From contig JAJEKV010000047.1 in assembly GCA_021234155.1 (NCBI GenBank), positions 2,592,494-2,656,493 of the forward strand: 64,000 nt of DNA, written 5' to 3'. This DNA comes from Isoetes taiwanensis (lineage: Eukaryota > Streptophyta > Lycopodiopsida > Isoetales > Isoetaceae). The position numbers were made by a program, and so were the translations under genes. Shown here piece after piece: positions 1-9,496 of the stretch (position 1 is the first letter of the stretch; every line of letters begins with the position of its first letter). The notes under the pieces are model-generated. The model was given only the letters and a program-made list of their open reading frames with translations, did no database searches and was not told the DNA's origin.

Positions 1-164
1 ATTATACACATAAGGAAAAGGAATGCCAACGAAGATATGGATCTGTGTGAATGGCCAAGAAGGAAAAGAATGGTCATTAGAGGTAAGTAATACACATAGA
101 AGGTTTAAAGATGTAAATTAAAGGAAGTATTTGCACTAGAGAGGCTTTACCCTATACAAAGTAG

Positions 165-790
165 AGAGGAATATCAAGTATATTCCAAGGATTGTCCAAT
201 GTGATGCGCTTCCCAAGTATACGAGATTGGTATTTGTGGGCCAAAGCCTTATGGTTAAATGACGTAAACGCCTCGTACGGCGGAGTGGGGATTACCTTAA
301 ACCCCACAACACAACCGTGTCAAAATGAGCAGCAATGTGTCAACATATGAATCTTGCATCGTACACCCCTTACTGGGTCCCTGCTATGGAGAATCCGCGT
401 CACGGCATCGCCTTGGAAATGTACGGTTCCTCCTCGTAAAGTGGGGACTACCACAGGTTTTGGAGATTGTCAAGTATATTCTAAGTGTCGTCCAAGTCGA
501 TGCACTTCCCAAGTATTTTTGAATGGCATTTTAAGGCGAAAGCCTTATGGTTGAATCAGGTTTTCTCCGCGATCCCCACTACTCAATCATGTCAAAATAA
601 GCGTTTGTTAAAAAAGACTAGACTATTGTGGTCAAAAGTCCTAGTGGAAAAAGGCCAAAGTGCTATATAGGAATTAAAAGCCTCAGTATTGGGCATCAAA
701 CAACTACTTCAACATGCTTAAAGGTTTAATGTGTTGGAGATGTACCGTTTCCCCTCGCACGGCGAAGTGGTTACCACAGGTTTTGAAACG
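165..790. repeat. Imperfect tandem repeats, period about 300-320 bp
   Basis: Several phrases recur in the same order and orientation. CTTCCCAAGTAT is near 210 and near 507. AAAGCCTTATGGTT is near 243 and near 538. GTGTCAAAATGAGC near 317 corresponds to ATGTCAAAATAAGC near 589. TACCACAGGTTTTG is near 449 and near 771. The short ORFs here are readings of the repeat and show no protein signature. The array ends directly at the 3' end of the helicase fragment, so it may be that gene's 3' flank or an element terminus. Confidence 0.6.
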
Positions 791-791
791 A

Positions 792-1490
792 CTACATTAG
801 CAGCGTCTTGTTCGACTGGAAGTTCGCCGTCGTGATCGGCGACACAATCAATAGTTGTTTCCTGTCCTTGATTCGCGAGAGCATCACGTACAGTAGCCCA
901 GGCGTGAACGCCCTTCTCACGACCATGATTGTGTTGCCTTCTATTGTGGAGCTCTTGCTCTTGTGCCCCGTCATGGCGTATGCGAGCCCGAACGAGAACG
1001 TCTTCTTGAAGATGGTCCTGGGCCCCTGGTGCCTGTACTCGACCAGCGTTTTTTTGACCTGCATGTGGTGGAGGAAGTCGACGATGTAGACCATGATGCC
1101 TTTCGCGTCCCCTGTTTGCTTGTCGGTCTCTATGTATGCGACTATTCCTGTCGTTCCGTTGACTACTTCTCCCGGTATGTCGATGTTAGTGACGATTACG
1201 ACTCTGCATCCCACGGCGACGTAAGGTATCTGGTGGAATGCCGGGTCGTCGGTCCAGCTGCTCATCCCATCTTCTGGTGTTGCGTTGGTTTGTACTCGTA
1301 TCTCGTGGACACGTTCGCTGGGGAACATCTTGATCATGGTCATCGCGTTGTAATGTCGGACGTCCTCATGGTGGGTGCACAACACCGCGGTGTTTCGGTC
1401 GATCTTGCGGAGCGCTTCCTCTCTGTCGATGATGGGGTCCCAGCGTTTGCGTATGAAACAACATATGAAGAAGCCAAATAAGAAAATGGC
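792..1490 (-). pseudogene. PIF1-like DNA helicase, C-terminal fragment
   Basis: About 225 codons resemble the C-terminal half of PIF1-family superfamily 1B helicases. The part before the RKRWDPII segment (above about 1480) does not look homologous and is probably intron or flanking DNA. Visible motifs are GCRVVIVTNIDIPGEVVNGT (the 'ARVMLxxNLD..xLVNGxxG' region), YAMTGHKSKSSTIEG (motif V; families usually have KSQG, here KSKS) and LYVMLSRI (motif VI with its arginine). The Walker A and B boxes are absent, so it cannot be an active helicase as it stands. PIF1 helicases are host genome-maintenance enzymes and also the helicase part of Helitrons. No Rep domain or Helitron terminus was seen nearby, so the origin is open. 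A decayed or truncated gene is most likely. Confidence 0.7.
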
Positions 1491-3930
1491 TAAACATGTT
1501 GAGAAATATGGATGCATTTTGAACATGTTCCAGTTTGAGATTTTAGGGCATGTTGCCAATCGACAACGAGGCGAACATATTGGAAAAGCAATTTATTCGG
1601 GAGTATAACACTGTTTTGAATGGCTATAACAATTTGCGTGGCAATCCTTCAAGTAGTTTTGGTATTTTAGGAGGAATGGGAAATTTTGAAATAAAACAAC
1701 GTTCTATGTAGAGTTGAATGGTAGACGTAAATTGATCATTATTGCATTTGTATTTGTATGGGACGCTGAAATTGAAAAATGTGTTATGTGTACTATAGAT
1801 TCATGCACACATTGGTATTTGTATAATGATGTATAGATGGCATATGATAATGTAAGATTTCTATTGGATCATTTTTGTTGGAAGCATGTTCTGTTTACAA
1901 CCATTGTTGTGGAGGCATCATAGGGATAAATAAGTTGTATAACTCTAATCAATAAATTCACCTGGAATTTTGACCTAGAATTTTAAATTTATAAACTCAT
2001 TGTAGTTGGATTCTCGCACAATTATCACTCAGGATTGCGCCACATATTTTGCACTGAGACCAACCTGTAAGATTAAGCAAATTTAGAAGTCCTCGGGTGA
2101 AATTTTTTGCATGTTATGTTTGAGCCTCATTGTCTTATAAAAACCATGATTTCTTTCGTTGTGGGGAGCTCTACTGGTGAAATCTATGCCGAATCTTAGG
2201 GTGTGAATATTGGCAATAGTTTATAAGATTGAAATGTAGCGGTGCTTGTCAATTTCTTAGGTTGTCAATTTCTTAGGTTGTCAATTTCTTAGGCTCGTAT
2301 TTCTAATGTCTCAAGGATGTTACGGACTTTCTTCAAATTTTAAAATGTCGATTTGGCTACATGGTATGTACTTCTAGATGACGAGGGAGAAATGTATTAT
2401 AGATTCAAATCCAATTATGATCATCGTAAAAGTAGAACAGTGGCGTCAAGTACATTGCCAAATGGTGATCATTACATACCTACTAGATCTCATGGGTTGC
2501 ACATTGTCTCCTTATATCCAAGAGTGATAATCTCCAACCTCCCAAATGCATTAAGTGCATTAGTAAATTGCGGGGAATGATGTACTATGGCACCTCATTG
2601 AACTTTTCACATATTTTCGTGATCCAGCAATGGAAAGGAAGGGGAATCATGACAGGCCTTGTGGGAACTGTCATTCCATTGCTTCTGTATTTGTCAAATC
2701 TAAGCAACCTAAGCAATTTTGTATGTTCACAAACCACGAGGAGATTTCTGATCCAAGCTACTGTCAGATATTCATCCAAGTGATATTCCAAAATATCAAA
2801 TGAGTCAATGACTGAATATGGGTGTCACAATTTAGAATTGGGCCAGATGCCTCAGTAACAAGGTATGAGCATCACCTTTTTAAATTGGACTCTGTAGACT
2901 TGCCTGCTTTCCCCACCAGGGTGTAAATAGCAAAGTGGACTATTTGTTTGGAACCCCCATTTTCATAGTCATCACTTGGCTTATAGCTTCGTTGTACTGA
3001 AACAACATCATGCAATAATAATTCATAAGAAAGCAATGCATTTTGAAGTTTATGCATTAAGTGACATTTCCGTCGAGATATAAGCCATGTATCTTTTAAA
3101 CAAACCTCCATGCATGGTTGAATATCAGAACGTTTGTGGTGACCTATTATTCTGAAGTAAAGTATCTTTTGAAGACATCTCAAAAGTGGCAGCATGAATT
3201 CTGCACCTGCACTTTCCAAACTGATACAAGAGATAGAATTATGATGCAAACACGGCTAATATGCAACCAAAGCATTGCTATTAAGAGATACTTGGTAGTT
3301 GGAAAAGGACAAATACATGATATGTCCAATATCACTTATCTAGATAAAGCGTTTTCTAATATGCGATGGAGAGTTGTTTTAGAAATCAATGAAAGGCAGT
3401 TCACTGTTGTATCCTCCTGCCAATAAGCACCTTTTGAAGAGTTTGGAAGTGATAGAACCAACACACGAACAATAGGTTTACTAGAAAAATTATTGTTGCT
3501 CTATGATGCTCTATGTTGTCCCGAGGCATATGCTCAAACATCTTTAAATGTTGTGGGGCACATTGTCATGTTCTCAATGTTCTATAATTTGAAATATGTT
3601 ATGTGGGTGCCTTAATTTCCTTTCAAAGTGATATTTTAAAGTTTTTACAAGTTGTAGAAGTCAAGTTGCCTCAATTAGTTATTTGGACCATTTTGTATTA
3701 GCATATTAAGTACATGCTCCATATATACATTTAAGTACTATGGAGCATGATGGGTAGTTGATGCAACTCTTCTGGCCTAGAATATAATAGCCATTCTCAG
3801 TTAAGTTGAGTCACCAAAGTGCAAAGCACAAAACATGCAAGCGATAAAAACATAAAAAAGAAGGATTCCTGCCCAAACAAAAACCTTAGGAATTCAAGGT
3901 TGATAGAGCAGTTTACTTGTAGCTAGATTT
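1491..3930. other. Intergenic, no supported gene
   Basis: AT-rich non-coding DNA. It contains three perfect head-to-tail copies of a 16-base unit (TTGTCAATTTCTTAGG, 2246-2293). The ORFs of 70-125 codons at 2353-2580, 2585-2791, 2872-3249 and 3118-3426 have no recognisable motif, overlap each other on opposite strands, and were not accepted. Confidence 0.5.
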
Positions 3931-3939
3931 TTACGGTGG

Positions 3940-4305
3940 CAAGCTCATATCTCTACAGTTACCATCTTTAGTGACATATCCATCCCCTGTTCAATAAGTA
4001 TGTCCATTGTTTCCTTGATATCCTCACCAGCATTTCTGACCTTCATGTGCCCTGCATCGCAGCATGATAAACTTGAGTTTTCTAAGATCCTAAAACCCTA
4101 GGAAGACCGAAATCTGTGAGCAACACTCTCATCAAGTAGAATATTACTAGCCTTCATATCCCTGTGAACTATAGGTGGCAAACAATTATGGTGTAGGAAT
4201 TTCAAACCCTTGCTATGTCCAGGCCAATGTTAAAATACTGCTTCTGAATTTGCTGTGAATCTCCAAGATGCTCATGTAGCCATGAAGCTACAAAATCCTA
4301 CAGTC
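3940..4305 (-). pseudogene. Receptor-like protein kinase relic
   Basis: Pieces of a plant receptor-like kinase domain lie in order on the minus strand. First comes DFVASWLHEHLGD with [10 protein letters not shown], near 4220-4300. After a one-base frameshift follows [20 protein letters not shown], where HRDMK is the catalytic loop (4155-4166), and SNILLDE. After another frameshift the magnesium-binding DFG appears in [12 protein letters not shown] (about 4106-4114). A tail reading AGEDIKETMDILIEQGMDMS lies near 3970-4040. Stop codons and frameshifts separate the pieces and the N-lobe is not recognisable, so this is a dead copy. The wording is that of plant LRR receptor-like kinases, but no LRR region is seen. 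It supports a land-plant origin. Confidence 0.7.
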
Positions 4306-4810
4306 AAGTTGAGCTGCTTGTCAATATCCTACAAGACTGGTGATAGTGCTCCATATGATAACTTGAAAGCAAGACAAGGAAAGTAATTCAACATTTGAAT
4401 CTTTGACTTTGAGAAATACATCTGAAAGTTGCTATGTCATTATATTCTACTAACTATGATAGCAATACACAAGAATAAGATATGAAGTGTTTTTTTATTT
4501 TAAATTTTGGAAGCTTCTTCAGTTGTGCTCCTAGGAAAACAGGATCTGCTCATAATACGCTCATATGGCCACGTCTTGAATGTTTTGTTCTGGCATATGA
4601 ATGCCATATATCGACTTAAGCATAACACTTAGTTATATTGGATGACGCTGAAACATCTTGCCTTTCCTGCACACTAGCATATGACTCATTAGAGGAAAAA
4701 TGAGATCACATTTTGTCCCATTAAGAGATGCTTAAAATGCCATGTCAGCTTTTTAAACTGTTCAATAAGAGAAGAGCTCCAGTATATCTCATTCCAGTAT
4801 TATGTGGCAG
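4306..4810. other. Intergenic, nothing recognised
   Basis: AT-rich sequence between the kinase relic and the fold-back element. No ORF, RNA gene or repeat could be supported. Confidence 0.5.
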
Positions 4811-5173
4811 CCTGTAATTAATGCAGCTGCAACTAACTTCTGTAGTATCATTTTTTCATTATAACTTTTGATCCAGAACTCCGATTCAAAAACGTTTTGT
4901 AGCAATGGGTTCGTCTTCACAAGATCTATCTAGTGATAACCCATTCATATATCTTTTACGATATAAATATATAAGAAATAAGCAAAAAATCATATTTTTT
5001 TAAGGTTAACGCATATGACCATATTGAAATACATCATAACCATATATCATTGGAAAGATCTTTTCATTCCGCATCTAATGCAACAAACGCCGCAACATTT
5101 TGACAAGTGGATCAAAAGTTATGGGGGAAAAACGACAGCAATGAAGTTGTTGGTGCTGCATTAATTGCAGTTA
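4811..5173. mobile_element. MITE-like fold-back element
   Basis: The ends are inverted copies. The left end has TTAATGCAGCTGCAACTAAC (from 4818); the right end has GTTGTTGGTGCTGCATTAA (ending 5164), its near reverse complement. Further in, ATAACTTTTGATCC (about 4861-4874) is the exact inverse of GGATCAAAAGTTAT (about 5109-5122). The interior is AT-rich and codes for nothing. About 350 bp with inverted ends and no ORF fits a miniature inverted-repeat transposable element. The target-site duplication could not be fixed because the ends are themselves TTAA-rich. Confidence 0.55.
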
Positions 5174-5915
5174 ATAGAGGGTAGCCATTCCATTGGAGGA
5201 TTCTTATGGGGATGAAATGAGATCTCAAATTTCCTCTAATGTGTCATGTTGTCAACAGTTCAGTAAGATCATTAAGCATGCACATATTATTTTTCAAAAA
5301 GAAGTAATAACACAAAATGAACTTGCAAATATGATCTGGTGTAACATGCTGATACATAAACATACAGGATCAAATATAAGACAAATTTAAGCCGGACTGC
5401 ATAAACTTACTGAATGTTAGGCATGATAATATGGAAACACTTTGTAACCTCTTTCTTCTTTCCTAAGCATGCATTGTATATTCAGACATTGTAACTCCAG
5501 TGAGAATTAGCTTAATAACAAAGTTTTGAATATCCCAGCATTGCAGGTATCCAGCATGTGTGAAATGCTAACTATAGCATAATATTTGCAATGGAAAGCA
5601 CAAGCAAAACCCAACTTTGGGAAAGATAATTTGCGAGCTGCTACATTTGGACGTGGTGATAAAGAAGGGCAGACAATATCTCTATCTTCTCAAGCAGGTC
5701 TGGTCCTACATTGCTTGTACTGATAGGAACCATGTTAATTCACCGTATGCTGTGAATGCTTTAGAGGCAAGAAATAGTGCAACAATTCCATCTTTTGCAG
5801 CAGAAATTCAAGCCTTCAGATCCATTACACCATTCCAAATCTGTATGCAGATAGAACAAGAAGAGCACCAGAGCATGAAGGATTGTATTAGAATTCTTAT
5901 CAGGAATATAATATC
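5174..5915. other. Intergenic, nothing firm
   Basis: AT-rich DNA. ORFs at 5193-5390 (+) and 5617-6072 (+) have no motif, and the second is antisense to the peroxidase relic. The expected next peroxidase segment on the minus strand was looked for here and not found. Confidence 0.4.
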
Positions 5916-5917
5916 AC

Positions 5918-6072
5918 ATCTCCATACAACTACAGATTCCCTTGCTATAAGTGCTAGCAAATCTGCACAAGGCACTGTCTCAGGACATATTTGTTCCACT
6001 TTACACTTGATCTCATCAACATATTCGAAGTTACGTAGTGAGCCACTTCGTCCAAGAGTTTTTCACCATTAG
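5918..6072 (-). pseudogene. Class III peroxidase exon relic
   Basis: One minus-strand frame reads KTLGRSGSLRNFEYVDEIKC, then KVEQICPETVPCADLLALIA, then RESVVV. This matches the middle of plant secretory (class III) peroxidases, where the pattern is 'E(K)T..N..SLRGFEVID.IK..VE..CP..VSCADILA.AARDSVV'. The cysteine of CP and the cysteine of PCAD are both kept. Downstream of VVV the frame runs into unrelated hydrophobic sequence instead of the expected GGP.W, and neither the distal-histidine exon (FFHDCFV) nor the proximal-histidine exon is visible. It is therefore an isolated exon or pseudogene fragment. Such enzymes oxidise phenolics in the cell wall; no function is claimed for this copy. Confidence 0.65.
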
Positions 6073-6075
6073 CAA

Positions 6076-7355
6076 CATCTAGTAACAAGGGATGTATCAC
6101 AGCCCTGTGAATTTTCAGCATGTTACCAACCTAGTTGAGCAGAATTATACTGCAAAAATTATTAATGATCCCTGATTAGAGAATTAAAGACAAGAGTCCA
6201 GCACGCTTGCGGATCTTTTAGAAATGGAACACCAAGTCCAGCACATATTGCAATTAGCATAACTCTGCAAGCTGTGTCACAAGGAATCATGAATGTGCTA
6301 TGGAGATTCTTAAGTAGATATAGAAACTACTGCAGGCATGATCTGTTGCTATAGCTTTAATAAAGCAAAGGCCAGGCATCGGCCATAAAAGTATATTGCA
6401 GATTGCAGCTAAAAAGCATAGGAGCCTGATCGTCAAACTTGTTGCAATAAACCCAACGCATGCATTTAATGATGCTCTATTTCACACGGGCCTAGCAAAA
6501 TTTATCTCCTATTTGTGGAGGACGCCTATACAGGCCGACCTAAGCACATACACAGGTTTAAGCAAAATGCATCGAAGACCACATACCTTCGATTTGCAAG
6601 GCATGAATCAATATTCACAAAAAGCCTTCCAATCTTGCCTCGCATCCAGCTCCATGATTAAGGTCTTCGACTGAAGACGAGTAACCTTATCAAGCACCAA
6701 AGTTGCAAGAGCTTGAAGAGTTCTTGCTTCTAGACGGAGGCCTCTAGAGCTTCAGGGTCGAATTACTTGGGTTTTCTAATTTCCCTGGTCCTAGGATTCG
6801 AAATTACAGAATCGGACGGCTCAAAATGATTTCAGCTGTCGTGGCAGGACACGTGGCATAGCTAGAATCGCAGGAAAGTGGGCAGCTCGGGTTAGGCAAC
6901 CCTGCTAAAAAATCAGAACCCCCCATTTTCTCCAAACCATTGGCCAAATCAAATGAAACACAATTTCAGCACCTAATGAGAGGTTCAGATATACGGGTTC
7001 CAAAAACAGCGATCCATTTTTTATAAACAACAACAGTTTACATTGCAGCCACATAGTACAAAACAACGTCATATGTCACATATGAAGCCACAAAGTACAA
7101 AACAGAATATAGAACAAGCTACATTCGCCATTTATGAATAGCAATGCAAGGAAGCTCTCCTCATGCGCGCATGGTCCCTGGATGAGCTCTGGCAAGCTGC
7201 TCAAGCTACCGAAGCTTGGAAAGGAGCATTGCGGGGGTTCACCTCTCCTCTAAAGATTCGACGCTCCCTCACAGTAACATTCACTGCTGGATCATCCATT
7301 GTGGTAAATGCCTCTTCTAAGATGTGAACAACATCAATCAGATTCACATTCAAGT
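6076..7355. other. Intergenic between peroxidase relic and HUH gene
   Basis: On the minus strand near 6190-6300 one open frame includes IPCDTACRVMLIAICAGLGV; it is isolated and unrecognised. The phrase ACATAGTACAAAAC and its variant ACAAAGTACAAAAC repeat near 7050 and 7091, inside the probable 3' flank of the HUH pseudogene. The ORFs at 6396-6674 and 7201-7446 are not supported. Confidence 0.4.
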
Positions 7356-7358
7356 TAT

Positions 7359-8905
7359 GAACAATTCTCCATGTGTTCGTCTTCATCCCACTGCACATCA
7401 AAGAACGGACCAGCAGGAGCAACCACTCTACCTGCCACCTCACCATTACTACCAGACTCCGGATCCAGTGCTATGAATGGAGTGAACGGTGGGGCTGTAG
7501 GGGTCTCTTGCTCCTGCTCGCCATCAACTGCACCTACAAAAACATAACAATGAAGAATGCATCAGTCACTCTGTTTGTTTGCTCAAAGAATGCAATTGAT
7601 TTGCTCACTAAGAGATAGCTAACGTTCCATCAACTACATCCAGGGGGATGTAGTCTTGGAACGGGACCAACTCATGATTTTCAGGAGGCTGGAAAGTCGG
7701 ATCTCCTCAAAGCATTCCTCACCATCCATAAACCCCATGTACACCTCTTCATCCCCATCATCTACAGCCTCTTCCTCAGCATCGCATCCAGTTTGTCTAA
7801 TTCCCTGAATGCTATTGCATCGTCCCAGAATCGTCTTTGCCTCTTTCCAACTTTCTCAATCGGATCTTCGCCAGGTGGCAGACCATAAATAACACACCTC
7901 ATGTCCTTGATGGACGCATGCATTGGATCCAATGCAAGATGCCACGCCGCTTCAACTCTCTCATAACTGATTTTGTTGCTATTGAATGGGAGCACCCAAG
8001 CGCTAGAAAGCACAAAGCGTCTTGTCCAGAGCATTCTAGCAAGCGTATAACATAGGCTAGCAGTTTTTTGCTTCCTGCCATGATAAAGTACGAAATGTCG
8101 TGCACGAGCAAGAATATTTCGATTGTCCAGAACCACACAGTTTTTATCTCCCCCGCCCCGTAAAGAGCATAAAGGTTCTTGCCTCGTTCCAACTGCTCAG
8201 GAATAACTGCTTTCATGTGGTTCTTGAAGTGCATCTTGCCGATATCTTTAAGGCAGTAACCTAGCATGCCTTCAAAGCAGTGCAGGCGGGTGTCTTTAAG
8301 AGCTTTGCAAAGAATCACACCTCCAGGCGGCCTGTGATCCACCCAGTTCAGGGCATGTTTGAGGTGAATATTCACAGCTGTAGGGGTGGTAATAGGCATC
8401 CTGAAGACACATTGCAGGTGCAAATAGCCGAGCACTCACCTTCAAGAAACTGACACATCCTCACATACAGATCCTCCAGTGTCAATCTTCTGCCCTGCAG
8501 GCTTCCCCCTTTTCACTAAATCTGCCTCTCTCTTTTCCTCCCTCTGTCTTCTCTCCCTCTCACGTTTTTCTGTCCTCTCCTTTTCTTTTCTCTGCTTTAA
8601 TTCCTCCTTCTCCCTCTGCCTCTGCCTCCTCTTCTCCGCCTTCTCATCCTGCTCTCGGATTTTCAAAGCAACGTCCTTCCTAGGCCTGCCTCTCTTCCTA
8701 GGAGCGTAACCACTGGCATCACATACATCTGCAAGAACATGAAGCCTATTGCCCTGACGAATTTCCAAGGGCTCAGATGGCACCTCAACAAAGCTGCTTC
8801 TGTGGAAGACTTTGTCGCACTCTAGCCTAATTGAATCCCTGACACACCTAGATGCAGCAAGCAGCTGAGCTACTCTCAGGCGGGCGCCCTTCCTCGTCTA
8901 AACAA
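7359..8905 (-). pseudogene. HUH (Rep-type) endonuclease, Replitron-like, with AT-hook
   Basis: Reading the minus strand, the order is as follows. (1) A segment near 8760-8900 ends in VPSEPLEIRQ. (2) An AT-hook core, RKRGRPRKD (about 8680-8705), is followed by about 70 Lys/Glu/Arg-rich, coiled-coil-like residues. (3) After two in-frame TGA codons (about 8437-8444) comes YLHLQCVFRM (about 8400), which fits Rep motif II with HUQ in place of HUH. (4) GMLGYCLKD (about 8260) fits motif III, YxxK, with the catalytic tyrosine. (5) A one-base frameshift in a G-run near 8150 leads into VVLDNRNILARARHF and WVLPFNS. (6) After two more frameshifts (about 7790 and 7690) there is an acidic tail ending near 7359. 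Motif I was not found. HUH enzymes nick single-stranded DNA at replication or transposition origins. The order HxQ then GYCxKD and the eukaryotic setting suggest the Replitron group rather than Helitrons, and no fused helicase is present. Frameshifts and stops mark this copy as dead. Confidence 0.6.
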
Positions 8906-9496
8906 AAACCTGATGCATGCATCCTAGCTAAACGCTTCAACATGATGAAAACAATTAAAATGTACCTACAGCAGGCCAGGTTGATGAGACGCTATCTGCC
9001 ATCGCTGCCCTCCTGTTCTGGAAGTAGAAGCAGCCATCTGCAAATCCGAATCTGCCATCCTGTTGGACCAAATCCGAAAACCATCTACAGATTAGCTGCA
9101 GATCTCCACGCGCTGGCCGACCACACAGCGGCCATGCCTCTGTCGCCTAAGATCGCCTAAGAACTCGGCCCTTACCAACTATAGGGCTAGGGAAAAACCA
9201 GAACAGAGAGATTGCAAAAAATGGATGCAAAAAATGGATGGCCACGCCCTTTTTGGAATTCTACAATAAAATCAGACATTCAAAAACAATTGCACAACTC
9301 TAACGGTAATTTGGCACCTTGACACACGCAAGTATTTTTACCACGCCCCTTTGATGGGGAATATGATGTGGAATATTTATCTCATCCGAGGATTGTGTTT
9401 TACAAATTTAAACGGTCGTCTACCATGCTAAGCCCTGCGTTGTGACTTTGAGCTGCAAAATAATTTTTCATAAAGAAGAAAGATAGACCACCTTAA
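8906..9496. other. Spacer downstream of the lipase gene
   Basis: Contains the lipase 3' flank on the minus strand and no supported gene. The 102-codon ORF at 8852-9160 (+) is antisense to the HUH pseudogene 5' part and has no motif. Confidence 0.4.

Noticed and set aside
963-1481. 172-codon plus-strand ORF
   Set aside because: It is the antisense shadow of the PIF1-like helicase fragment and has no motif of its own.
8479-8709. Ser/Phe/Leu-rich plus-strand ORF suggesting a membrane protein
   Set aside because: It is antisense to the Lys/Glu/Arg-rich region of the HUH gene; the hydrophobic look comes from the complement of AAG/GAG codons.
792-8905. A single Helitron joining the PIF1 helicase fragment and the HUH endonuclease gene
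   Set aside because: The two are on the same strand but 6 kb apart, in the wrong order for a Rep-helicase fusion on that strand only if Rep precedes helicase; although Rep does lie upstream, kinase, MITE and peroxidase relics separate them and no Helitron ends (TC...CTRR with hairpin) were found.
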